Counted from the stretch's first letter, positions 1 to 4,976 are shown. The stretch is DNA of 5,061 nucleotides from Chloroflexota bacterium (GCA_005889515.1 VBHE01000165.1:7510-12570); one strand, 5' to 3'. Notes: generated by a model from the sequence alone, not told the origin. A program made the numbers and translations.

Positions 1-455
1 TCGAGGGTCGTCTCCTCGGCCCAGCCGACCATGTCGGCGTCGTTGGCGTTGAAGGCCGGGGGAGCGCCCGCCGGATGGATGATGACCAGCGCCGGCGGAT
101 CCGGCAGGCCGAGGGTGGCATCGAAATGGTGCAGGTCGGCCTCGATCGTCGGCGACCCGAAGGAGTCGATGAGCGCGATGGTCCGCCCCCGCCCGTCGAG
201 GCCCTTCGCGAGCAGCGGGTCCACGCCGTACGCGTGCTGGAGCTGCGCCGGCCGGTAGCAGGCGCGCTCGAGGTTGGTACGGCACCACGCGGTGTCGGGC
301 GGGAAGGTGAGCGACTGGCGGGTCACGTGTCCGCTCACCGCGGGCCGCGGGGCCGTCGCGGTCCGCGGCGGCGACGTCGCGGCGGTGTGCGCGGCGGAGA
401 GGGCGGCGAGCAGTGCGCCGGCGCCGAGGAGGGCGGCACGTGGCCTCGAGGTCAT
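1..455 (-). CDS. Secreted sedolisin-type (S53) serine-carboxyl peptidase, N-terminal part
   Basis: The frame opens with ATG at 455 and runs off the left edge after 151 complete codons, so the C-terminus, including the catalytic Ser, is missing. Residues 1-27 look like a signal peptide: a short Arg-containing start, a hydrophobic Ala/Leu core (LLGAGALLAALS) and small residues after it, so export is likely. A Pro/Thr/Ala-rich linker follows. From about residue 66 it reads like a mature sedolisin domain: AQLQHAYGVDPL, then GLDGRGRTIALIDSFGSPT (about 85-103). Near the cut, EETTL followed by a codon starting GA fits the family's E-x-x-x-D pair, giving Glu148 and probably Asp152. Cys58 and Cys66 could form a disulfide. 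Most sedolisins carry a prodomain of well over 100 residues; here only about 40 residues separate signal peptide and catalytic domain. A subtilisin-like (S8) relative is the main alternative. The start is supported by a Shine-Dalgarno sequence at 461-465. Confidence 0.82.
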   Translation of the reverse strand, partial: MTSRPRAALLGAGALLAALSAAHTAATSPPRTATAPRPAVSGHVTRQSLTFPPDTAWCRTNLERACYRPAQLQHAYGVDPLLAKGLDGRGRTIALIDSFGSPTIEADLHHFDATLGLPDPPALVIIHPAGAPPAFNANDADMVGWAEETTL

Positions 456-460
456 CGCGT

Positions 461-465
461 TCTCC
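461..465 (-). promoter_or_regulatory. Ribosome binding site of the sedolisin gene
   Basis: On the minus strand GGAGA lies 5 bases before the ATG at 455. It is the only clear Shine-Dalgarno match nearby and supports this start, which also gives a sensible signal peptide. Confidence 0.65.
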
Positions 466-491
466 GGAGGGCTGACGTCGGAACCGGACGG

Positions 492-497
492 ATGATA
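492..497 (-). promoter_or_regulatory. Putative -10 box for the sedolisin gene
   Basis: The minus strand reads TATCAT, a five-of-six match to TATAAT. It would start transcription around 485 and give a leader of about 30 bases containing the Shine-Dalgarno sequence. No good -35 hexamer sits 16-18 bases upstream, so this is inferred from position and -10 similarity only. Confidence 0.35.
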
Positions 498-585
498 GGG
501 AGCGCGGGGGGTGCTGCCGCCAGTCTGACGCGTCGCTCAGGAGGGGGGCGCGAACGCACTGCGCGCAGCTGATGTGAATGCGCAC

Positions 586-596
586 GTGATGATCAC
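586..596. repeat. Short palindrome GTGAT-G-ATCAC
   Basis: Two perfect 5-base arms, GTGAT and ATCAC, flank one central G. The overlapping word CACGTG at 583-588 is also palindromic. It lies in the AT-richer part of the intergenic region, about 90 bases upstream of the protease -10 candidate. It could be a regulator binding site, but short palindromes also arise by chance. Confidence 0.35.
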
Positions 597-679
597 TTAG
601 TAGGATGGCGTCGCTATCATCTCTGGGCGCCACCGCGCCCGTTCAACCGCGCCATCGCCACACCATCTCAGGTGACCCG

Positions 680-700
680 GGTGATGACGTACGTTTCACC
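680..700. repeat. 21-base near-palindrome, possible operator
   Basis: Outer arms GGTGA (680-684) and TCACC (696-700) surround a central ACGTACGT (687-694). The arms are offset by one base, so symmetry is not perfect. Another GGTGA lies at 671-675 and TTCAC at 713-717. The site ends 12 bases before the candidate -35 of the zinc-ribbon gene, a place where a repressor or activator could act. The regulator is unknown. Confidence 0.4.
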
Positions 701-712
701 ACATACAGGGGG

Positions 713-741
713 TTCACTTTGCGCCCGTGCGGTGCGACAAT
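713..741 (+). promoter_or_regulatory. Putative promoter of the zinc-ribbon/DUF72 unit
   Basis: TTCACT (713-718, four of six to TTGACA) and GACAAT (736-741, four of six to TATAAT) are separated by exactly 17 bases. A start near 748-750 would give a leader of just under 30 bases carrying the strong Shine-Dalgarno at 764-770. Both hexamers are imperfect; spacing and position are the main support. Confidence 0.45.
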
Positions 742-763
742 CCCGCCCCCATCCCTCCGGCTC

Positions 764-770
764 GAGGAGA
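764..770 (+). promoter_or_regulatory. Ribosome binding site deciding the start at 777
   Basis: GAGGAGA lies 6 bases before ATG 777. The same frame has earlier ATGs at 672 and 684, but these would lie upstream of the candidate promoter and would translate low-quality sequence, so 777 is preferred. Confidence 0.7.
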
Positions 771-776
771 CCCCAC

Positions 777-1028
777 ATGGCAGCTCCTCCGACCCTTCCC
801 CGCTCTGGACAGAGCGCCCCTCCCGAACCGGCCTATGTGCGCCTCGCCTCCTGTCCCCAGTGCTCGGGGCGGCGGCGGGTGCTGGTCGAGGTGGGCGGGG
901 ACCTGCGCGGGCGCTGTCTCGGCTGCGGCGCCGAGCTGATCGTCCCCCTGGCCACCGAGCGCACCGGCCGCATGCGCGTCGTCGGACGCGCGGGCCAGGG
1001 CGTGGTGGAGATCGGCGCGGACGACTGA
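777..1028 (+). CDS. Small zinc-ribbon protein (83 aa), function unknown
   Basis: I do not recognise a named family. The N-terminal 20 residues are Pro/Ser/Ala-rich and probably disordered. Two CxxC knuckles follow, CPQC (Cys26, Cys29) and CLGC (Cys47, Cys50), separated by a short strand-like segment (RRVLVEV); this is the classic four-Cys zinc-ribbon layout that binds one zinc. A short conserved-looking tail (VVGRAGQGVVEIGADD) ends the protein. There is no signal peptide or membrane segment, so it is likely cytosolic. Zinc ribbons of this size bind nucleic acid or proteins, or act as small structural modules; the sequence does not decide among these. The DUF72 gene starts 28 bases downstream on the same strand with no terminator between, so co-transcription is likely. 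The start is set by GAGGAGA six bases upstream. Confidence 0.75.
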   Translation: MAAPPTLPRSGQSAPPEPAYVRLASCPQCSGRRRVLVEVGGDLRGRCLGCGAELIVPLATERTGRMRVVGRAGQGVVEIGADD

Positions 1029-1056
1029 GCCCCACCGCCCCGGGACCGGCGCCGCC

Positions 1057-1839
1057 ATGACACTGGCCGTCGGCACCTCGGGATGGCAGTATCGCGACTG
1101 GCGCGGACGCTTCTACCCGGAGCGCCTCGCCCAGTCGCAGTGGCTGGAGCACTACGCGGCGCGCTTCGCCACGGTCGAGGTCAACAACGCCTTCTACCGG
1201 CTGCCTGCCGCCACCACGTTCGAGCGGTGGCGGGCGCGCACCCCCGCGGACTTCGTGATCGCGGTGAAGGCGAGTCGCTACCTCACCCACATCCGCCGGC
1301 TCCGCGAGCCGGCGGACCCCGTGGCGCTCCTGCTCTCACGGATGGAGCCGCTCGGCGTCCGCCTCGGGCCGGTGCTCCTGCAGCTCCCGCCGAGCCTCCA
1401 CGCCGAGCCGGCGCGCCTCGACGAGACGCTCCGCTGCTTTCCCCGCGGGGTGCGCGTCGCCGTGGAGCTGCGCCACCGTTCCTGGTTCACGGACGAGGTG
1501 CGCGCCCTCCTCGAGCGCCATGGTGCCGCGCTCTGCCTGGCCGACCGCGACTCCCGTCCGGTGGCGCCACTCTGGCGCACCGCGGACTGGGCGTACCTGC
1601 GCCTGCACTCCGGGCGCGGAGCCGATGCGCCGGGATACGGCGACACCGCGCTGCGGTCGTGGGCGCAGCGCCTCGCGGAGCTCTGGGGCCCGGAGGTGGA
1701 CGGGTTCGTCTACTTCAACAACGACCAGCGTGCGTGCGCGGTGCGCGACGCGGTGCGCTTCGCGACGATCGCCCGGCGGGCGGGGCTCGGCGCCACCCGC
1801 GTCCCCGGCGCCACCGAGGTCGCGAGCGCCTGCGCCTGA
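1057..1839 (+). CDS. DUF72 (YecE-like) domain protein
   Basis: The 260-residue protein matches the DUF72 family along its whole length, close to the usual family size. Recognisable blocks in order are GTSGWQYRDWRGRFYP (residues 6-21), EVNNAFYRLP, FVIAVKASRYLTHIRRL, LGPVLLQLPPS, VAVELRHRSWF, YLRLHSGRG and VDGFVYFNND followed by an Ala-rich helix. DUF72 proteins adopt a TIM-barrel-like fold; their reaction is not established, although the conserved Trp, His, Glu and Asn residues suggest an active site. No signal peptide, so cytosolic. The ATG at 1057 places the first conserved block immediately at the N-terminus, as in relatives. No strong Shine-Dalgarno precedes it, which fits translation on a message shared with the zinc-ribbon gene 28 bases upstream. 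It converges on fdhD with 7 bases between stop codons. Confidence 0.93.
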   Translation: MTLAVGTSGWQYRDWRGRFYPERLAQSQWLEHYAARFATVEVNNAFYRLPAATTFERWRARTPADFVIAVKASRYLTHIRRLREPADPVALLLSRMEPLGVRLGPVLLQLPPSLHAEPARLDETLRCFPRGVRVAVELRHRSWFTDEVRALLERHGAALCLADRDSRPVAPLWRTADWAYLRLHSGRGADAPGYGDTALRSWAQRLAELWGPEVDGFVYFNNDQRACAVRDAVRFATIARRAGLGATRVPGATEVASACA

Positions 1840-1846
1840 GCCTTGG

Positions 1847-2665
1847 CTACGGTTCGACCCGCTGGTGGCCGGCGTAGACGTTCATCGTGCCGTCACGGAG
1901 GAAGCCGACCAGGGTCATGCCCGCCTCCTCGGCGAGCTCGATGGCCAGGCTCGACGGCGCCGACACCGCGGCGAGCACCGGGATGCCGGCGAGCAGCGCC
2001 TTCTGGGCGAGCTCGAAGCTGGCGCGGCCGGATGCGAGGATGAGGTGGGAGCGCAGCGGCAGCCGGCCGTCGGTGGCCGCCCAGCCGATGACCTTGTCGA
2101 AGGCGTTGTGACGGCCGACGTCCTCGCGGACGCAGCGGAGGTCGCCGTCCGCGGTGAAGAGCGCGGCGGCGTGGAGGCCACCGGTGCGCTCGAAGACGCG
2201 CTGTGCCTCGCGCAGCCGCTCGGGGAGGCGGCCGAGCACCGCGGCGGAGACGCGCACCGGGTCGCCGGCGACGTCCCACTGCGCGCGGGTGCGGACCGCG
2301 TCGAGGCTGGCCCGCCCGCAGAGGCCGCACGACGAGCTGACGTAGAAGGCCCGGGCGCGCTCGCGGTCGAAGGGCGGCGCCGACGCGGTGAGCTCGACCT
2401 CGAGGAGGTTGCGCTCGCCGCCCTCGGCGGCCTCGCAGGTGCGGATCGAGGCGATCTGGGCGGCGCCCTGGATCACCCCCTCGGTGACCAGGAAGCCCAC
2501 CGCGAGGTCGAAGTCGTGCCCCGGGGTCCGCATCGTCACCGCCACCGGTACGCCGCCGACCCGGATCTCCATCGGCTCCTCGACGACCACCGAGTCGGTG
2601 GTCCACGAGCGGCCCTCGGGTGAGAGGCGCAGCAGCCTCCGCCGGCCACTCGCCGCCGCGGACAT
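1847..2665 (-). CDS. fdhD: Formate dehydrogenase accessory sulfurtransferase FdhD
   Basis: FdhD carries sulfur from a cysteine desulfurase (IscS in E. coli) to the molybdenum bis-guanine-dinucleotide cofactor, making formate dehydrogenase active; it works in the cytosol. The 272 residues match the usual length (about 260-280). Signature blocks: EEPMEIRVGGVPVAVTMRTP (about 29-48), GFLVTEGVI (57-65), SSCGLCGRASLD with the sulfur-carrying CxxC pair Cys113 and Cys116, FERTGGLHAAALF (158-170), REDVGRHNAFDKVIG (180-194), and SGRASFELAQKALLAGIPVL (212-231) with AVSAPSSLAIELAEEAGMTL (233-252). All key motifs are intact. The ATG at 2665 overlaps the stop of the patatin gene by one base (TGATG), so translation is probably coupled to it; no strong Shine-Dalgarno sits directly before it. 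An earlier in-frame start would run into shadow sequence. No formate dehydrogenase or other molybdoenzyme gene is visible here. Confidence 0.96.
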   Translation of the reverse strand: MSAAASGRRRLLRLSPEGRSWTTDSVVVEEPMEIRVGGVPVAVTMRTPGHDFDLAVGFLVTEGVIQGAAQIASIRTCEAAEGGERNLLEVELTASAPPFDRERARAFYVSSSCGLCGRASLDAVRTRAQWDVAGDPVRVSAAVLGRLPERLREAQRVFERTGGLHAAALFTADGDLRCVREDVGRHNAFDKVIGWAATDGRLPLRSHLILASGRASFELAQKALLAGIPVLAAVSAPSSLAIELAEEAGMTLVGFLRDGTMNVYAGHQRVEP

Positions 2666-3678
2666 CAGCCGCCGCCCGCCTCGGCGATCCCCGGGGGCGG
2701 GAGCAGGATGCCGCTCGGGCGGGGATGCTGGCCGGTGGCGCGGCGCCAGAGCGGCAGCACCCGGTCCTCGACGAGCCTCCAGCTCGCCACGACGCGCCGG
2801 CGCTCCTCCTCGGCGAGCGGCGGCGGCGCCGGCAGCGTCTCCCCGTCGAGCCACGCCCGCGCCGCCCGGCGACCGAGCTCCAGAGAGCCGCCGAGGTTGG
2901 TGAAGTCGAGCACCCCGCCGAGAGCGCCCATCTCGACCAGGTGGAGGGGCACGCCTGCGGCCGCGGCCGCGGCCAGCGAGCGGCGGCGCTGATGCAGCTG
3001 CGCGACCAGGGTGGCGCGATCGACGATGGCGCCGAGCCCGATCGGGACCCGGGTCAGCTCCGAGGTGCTGGCGTCGACGAGGATGATGGTCCGCGCTCCG
3101 CGGCGGACCGCCTCGTTGACCCCGAAGTTGTCGATAACTCCGCCGTCGAGGAACAGCCGGTCCTCGAGGGCGACCGGCGGCAGCACGGTGGGGATCGCCG
3201 ACGAGGCGCGCACCGCCTCGGCGACGGGACCGCGGTCGAAGTAGACGAGGTCGCCGCTGAGCAGGTCGGTGGCGCCGACCGCGAGGGGGATCTGCAGGTC
3301 GTCGAAGCTGAGCCGCCCCAGCGCGCGGTGGAGGAGGTGCTCGATCCGGCTCGCGGAGAGCGCCGCGCTCCGGCGCCAGGCGATCGCGCCGGCGTAGCCC
3401 AGCAGCATCCCACGCATCACCCGCCGCACCTCGGGGTCGGTCCACCAGTGCTGCAGCGCCCGGGCGTTCTCGACCTCGGGGTGCGCCGCCAGCCAGGAGC
3501 CGTTCCAGGCGCCGATCGAGGTCCCGACGATCAGGTCGGGGCGCAGGCCGGCGGCGACGAGCTCGATGACCGCGCCCGCCTGGGCCGCGCCGCGTGCCCC
3601 TCCGCCGCTGAGGCAGAGTGCCAGCGGGCGCCGCAGGGAGTCGAGGAGCAGGGGCCCGGTCGGCGGGATGGCGCTCAT
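2665..3678 (-). CDS. Patatin-like phospholipase (RssA-like serine hydrolase)
   Basis: Patatin-like enzymes hydrolyse acyl esters, mostly phospholipids, using a Ser-Asp dyad. All three hallmarks are present: the oxyanion-hole loop SGGGARG (Ser24-Gly30), the nucleophile elbow GTSIG (Ser54), and the catalytic DGG (Asp178) in FLDGGVIDNFGVNEA. Intermediate conserved pieces are SFDDLQIPLAVGATDLLSG and VRASSAIPTVLPPV. The catalytic domain covers about residues 18-215; the remaining 120 residues are Arg/Ala-rich and less conserved, with a run of Ala at about 256-261. The 337-residue length is usual for short bacterial members. There is no signal peptide, so it is probably cytosolic or at the inner face of the membrane. 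The natural substrate is unknown. The ATG at 3678 has no clear Shine-Dalgarno but a TAGGCT box 6 bases upstream, suggesting a leaderless mRNA. fdhD follows with a one-base overlap, indicating an operon. Confidence 0.93.
   Translation of the reverse strand: MSAIPPTGPLLLDSLRRPLALCLSGGGARGAAQAGAVIELVAAGLRPDLIVGTSIGAWNGSWLAAHPEVENARALQHWWTDPEVRRVMRGMLLGYAGAIAWRRSAALSASRIEHLLHRALGRLSFDDLQIPLAVGATDLLSGDLVYFDRGPVAEAVRASSAIPTVLPPVALEDRLFLDGGVIDNFGVNEAVRRGARTIILVDASTSELTRVPIGLGAIVDRATLVAQLHQRRRSLAAAAAAGVPLHLVEMGALGGVLDFTNLGGSLELGRRAARAWLDGETLPAPPPLAEEERRRVVASWRLVEDRVLPLWRRATGQHPRPSGILLPPPGIAEAGGG
2957..2974. repeat. Three tandem GCGGCC units inside the patatin gene
   Basis: Three perfect copies of the hexamer GCGGCC encode part of an alanine run in the C-terminal region of the phospholipase. 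Unit length is a multiple of three, so gain or loss of a copy would keep the frame. It is probably low-complexity coding sequence rather than a functional element. Confidence 0.7.
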
Positions 3679-3684
3679 CGTCCG

Positions 3685-3690
3685 AGCCTA
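3685..3690 (-). promoter_or_regulatory. Putative -10 box of a leaderless promoter for the patatin-fdhD operon
   Basis: The minus strand reads TAGGCT, fitting the TANNNT pattern of high-GC bacteria, and is followed by exactly 6 bases and then the ATG at 3678. That places the transcription start at or next to the start codon. The surrounding GGTGTAGGCTC recurs with one change as GGTGTAGACTC upstream of the tRNA in this window. No -35 hexamer is obvious. Confidence 0.45.
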
Positions 3691-3810
3691 CACCGAGCCG
3701 CTCGAAGGCCGCGTCGCGGCCCGATCACGTAGCGAACCGGATGTGCAGGGGCCTCCATGGGATAGAAACGGCCGAACCCCTGTGTTCCTTGCCCGGCGCG
3801 TCCTGAGGCC

Positions 3811-3827
3811 GACCCCGCGTGAGGGTC
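3811..3827 (-). terminator. Weak hairpin downstream of the DUF6941 gene
   Basis: GACCC and GGGTC form a 5-base-pair stem with a 7-base loop, starting 5 bases after the DUF6941 stop codon. No T-run follows on the minus strand, so it is at best a weak or Rho-assisted terminator. The rest of 3679-3832 holds the patatin promoter and no recognisable gene. Confidence 0.25.
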
Positions 3828-3832
3828 GCGGG

Positions 3833-4279
3833 CTACCGCGGCGGGACGGGCACGTCGACCACCGTGAAGTGGGTGACCTTGTCGACGCTGCGTCCGTCGA
3901 TGCGGGCGCGGACGTGGTGAGGACCGCTGCGCTCGAAGGCCATGGTCACCGGCACGGCGAAGAGGGCGCGCTGATCGGTGCCCTTGATCGCATGGGGATG
4001 GCGCCCGACGAGCAGCTGGCCGGCGACCTCCGCGAGCGGGCGGTTGTCGTCGTCCTCGACGCTGATGCGCACGATCAGCGGCTGGTCGGTCTCGTTCCAG
4101 TCGACGAGGAACCCGGCGGCGATGGCGAACTGGGAGATCGGGAGCGGACTGCCCGGCGGCGGGTTCTGGAGGACCTGGCGCTGGTGGTGGGTCCAGGCGC
4201 CGCCGAGGAGGTGGAGCTTGCTGTCCGGCGAGACCTGCGCCGCGTCGCAGAGGATCAGGAAGTCGACGGAGGTCGGCAT
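3833..4279 (-). CDS. DUF6941 family protein of unknown function
   Basis: The 148-residue protein resembles the DUF6941 family, recalled from its pattern: a short N-terminal VDFLILCDAAQV, then SKLHLLGGAWTHH, then FAIAAGFLVDWNETDQPLIVRISVEDDD in the middle, GTDQRALFAVP, and a final strand block with RIDGR and THFTVVDVPV. Alternating hydrophobic residues suggest an all-beta sandwich. No signal peptide, membrane segment or catalytic motif is visible, so it is probably a cytosolic binding or structural protein; its role is not known. The ATG at 4279 has no Shine-Dalgarno but a GACAAT box 7 bases upstream, suggesting leaderless translation. It is divergent from the DinB gene, 31 bases away. The patatin gene lies 154 bases downstream on the same strand, so read-through into that operon is possible. 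Confidence 0.8.
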   Translation of the reverse strand: MPTSVDFLILCDAAQVSPDSKLHLLGGAWTHHQRQVLQNPPPGSPLPISQFAIAAGFLVDWNETDQPLIVRISVEDDDNRPLAEVAGQLLVGRHPHAIKGTDQRALFAVPVTMAFERSGPHHVRARIDGRSVDKVTHFTVVDVPVPPR

Positions 4280-4286
4280 GGGCGGG

Positions 4287-4292
4287 ATTGTC
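4287..4292 (-). promoter_or_regulatory. Putative -10 box of a leaderless promoter for the DUF6941 gene
   Basis: The minus strand reads GACAAT (four of six to TATAAT), then CCCGCCC, then the ATG at 4279. This spacing would start transcription at the start codon, in keeping with the absence of a Shine-Dalgarno. The 14-base word containing it (CGACAATCCCGCCC) also occurs at the plus-strand promoter at 735-748. No -35 match is seen. Confidence 0.35.
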
Positions 4293-4298
4293 GGGGAT

Positions 4299-4308
4299 GG
4301 AGGTGATC
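4299..4308 (+). promoter_or_regulatory. Very strong ribosome binding site of the DinB gene
   Basis: GGAGGTGATC is an uninterrupted ten-base complement to the usual 16S rRNA 3' end, with 7 bases between GGAGG and ATG 4311. It fixes the DinB start and excludes the upstream in-frame extension back to 3978. Confidence 0.8.
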
Positions 4309-4310
4309 GG

Positions 4311-4916
4311 ATGGCTCGGGATCAGGTCGAGCAGCTGGGGTGGCAACTCGGCATGGGCCGCCGGCGGTTGGACCACCGTCTCACGGGGCTCGGCGATGCC
4401 GAGTACCTCTGGGAGCCGGTGCACGGGTGCTGGAACGTCCGGCGGAGGGCCGAGGCGGCGAGCCCGCACCCGATGGGTCGCGACGAGTGGGTCTTCGACT
4501 ACGACGAGGAGCAGCCGAGCCCTGCGCCCGTCACCACCATCGGCTGGCGGCTGATGCATCTCACCGATGTCGTCGGGAGCTACCACGCATTCCTCTTTGG
4601 CGATGGCACCCTCGAGCAGCACTGGCTCGAGGTGGCGCCCACCGCGGAGCTCGGCCTCTCGGTCTGGGGCGAGCACATCGGACGCTTCATCTCCGCGCTC
4701 GAGGGAGACACCGACGCGAACCTCATGCGGTCGGTTCGGATCCCGTGGTGGCCGGCCGACGCTCCGCGCTGGCGGGTGGTGGCGAACGTCGCCATCGAGG
4801 TGCACCACCACGGCGCCGAGATCGCCGTTCTGCGCGACCTCCGCAGGGCAGCCGTCGACACCGAGAAAAGTGTGGCGCGCCCAGGAGGATTTGAACCCCC
4901 GCGCACGGATCCGTAG
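4311..4916 (+). CDS. DinB-superfamily protein, 3' end overlapping a tRNA gene
   Basis: DinB-like proteins are four-helix bundles, often binding a metal through His residues, and include thiol-dependent transferases; many, like this one, have no proven reaction. Support for the call: an N-terminal helix with RRRLDHRLTGLGDAEYLWEP, then HGCWNVR (about 38-44), TTIGWRLMHLTDVVG (75-89) with candidate ligand His83, a middle helix around 118-131, and the closing helix ANVAIEVHHHGAEIAVLRDLR (158-178), whose His165-167 and Glu170 may complete a metal site. The WEP...CW.VR and TIGW patterns resemble a subfamily common in Actinomycetota. It is probably cytosolic. The start at 4311 follows an excellent Shine-Dalgarno. 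The domain seems to end near residue 179; residues 189-201 (ending GGFEPPRTDP) are encoded by the antisense strand of the tRNA-Arg gene and are not domain sequence, and the stop lies in the anticodon loop. Confidence 0.85.
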   Translation: MARDQVEQLGWQLGMGRRRLDHRLTGLGDAEYLWEPVHGCWNVRRRAEAASPHPMGRDEWVFDYDEEQPSPAPVTTIGWRLMHLTDVVGSYHAFLFGDGTLEQHWLEVAPTAELGLSVWGEHIGRFISALEGDTDANLMRSVRIPWWPADAPRWRVVANVAIEVHHHGAEIAVLRDLRRAAVDTEKSVARPGGFEPPRTDP

Positions 4917-4949
4917 TCCGCTGCTCTATCCGGGCTGAGCTATGGGCGC
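4873..4949 (-). tRNA. tRNA-Arg (anticodon ACG), CCA encoded
   Basis: The full cloverleaf folds on the minus strand. The acceptor stem GCGCCCA (4949-4943) pairs perfectly with TGGGCGC (4883-4877), followed by discriminator G and an encoded CCA (4875-4873). The D arm is GCTC with loop AGCCCGGATA and GAGC. The anticodon stem GCGGA/TCCGT, with one G-U pair, carries loop CTACGGA, giving anticodon ACG at 4914-4912. The T arm GGGGG-TTCAAAT-CCTCC has one central G-U pair. The variable loop is only 4 bases (GCGC). A34 is expected to be converted to inosine by TadA, letting it read CGU, CGC and CGA. It is complete and looks functional. Four T residues (4869-4866) follow the CCA and could help termination. 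Confidence 0.97.
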
Positions 4950-4955
4950 GCGCTG

Positions 4956-4970
4956 CCACCGGCGCGGTGG
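4956..4970 (-). repeat. Inverted repeat in the tRNA-Arg leader
   Basis: CCACCG (4956-4961) and CGGTGG (4965-4970) are perfect 6-base arms around a 3-base loop, just upstream of the mature tRNA 5' end. In the precursor this would fold into a small hairpin 6 bases before the RNase P cut. Confidence 0.5.
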
Positions 4971-4976
4971 GAGCGG

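Larger units (their letters stand above)
456..776. other. Divergent intergenic region, no gene seen
   Basis: This 321-base gap separates the leftward protease gene from the rightward zinc-ribbon gene. The open frames crossing it have shadow-like composition and no good start signals. It is less GC-rich than its surroundings around 571-620 and 686-720, as expected for promoter DNA. It holds a candidate promoter for each flanking gene and several copies of GTGA or its complement TCAC, listed separately. A further TATCAT lies at 615-620 on the plus strand, without a convincing -35. Confidence 0.7.

Noticed and set aside
605..1060. Plus-strand open frame across the intergenic region and zinc-ribbon gene
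   Set aside because: No ribosome site and low-complexity Pro/Arg sequence; the frame with the CxxC pairs and a Shine-Dalgarno is the real one.
1520..2623. Plus-strand open frame across DUF72 and fdhD
   Set aside because: It crosses two well-supported genes in other frames and contains no recognisable domain.
2666..3445. Minus-strand open frame extending fdhD upstream to give a 532-residue protein
   Set aside because: The added sequence is Arg/Pro-rich shadow of the patatin gene in another frame; FdhD motifs begin only after the ATG at 2665.
2620..3732. Long plus-strand open frame antisense to the patatin gene
   Set aside because: Its composition is Arg/Gly/Asp/Glu-rich without motifs, typical of a shadow in GC-rich DNA, while the minus strand has clear catalytic motifs.
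3771..3784. GAAC-N6-GTTC as a LexA (SOS) box
   Set aside because: The actinobacterial LexA site has four bases between GAAC and GTTC; here there are six, and symmetry is poor elsewhere.
3978..4310. N-terminal extension of the DinB frame
   Set aside because: It is antisense to the DUF6941 gene, shows no family similarity, and the strong Shine-Dalgarno fixes the start at 4311.
4873..4949. tRNA-Arg as an integration site of a mobile element
   Set aside because: tRNA genes often serve this way, but I see no integrase and noticed no second copy of the tRNA 3' end in the window.
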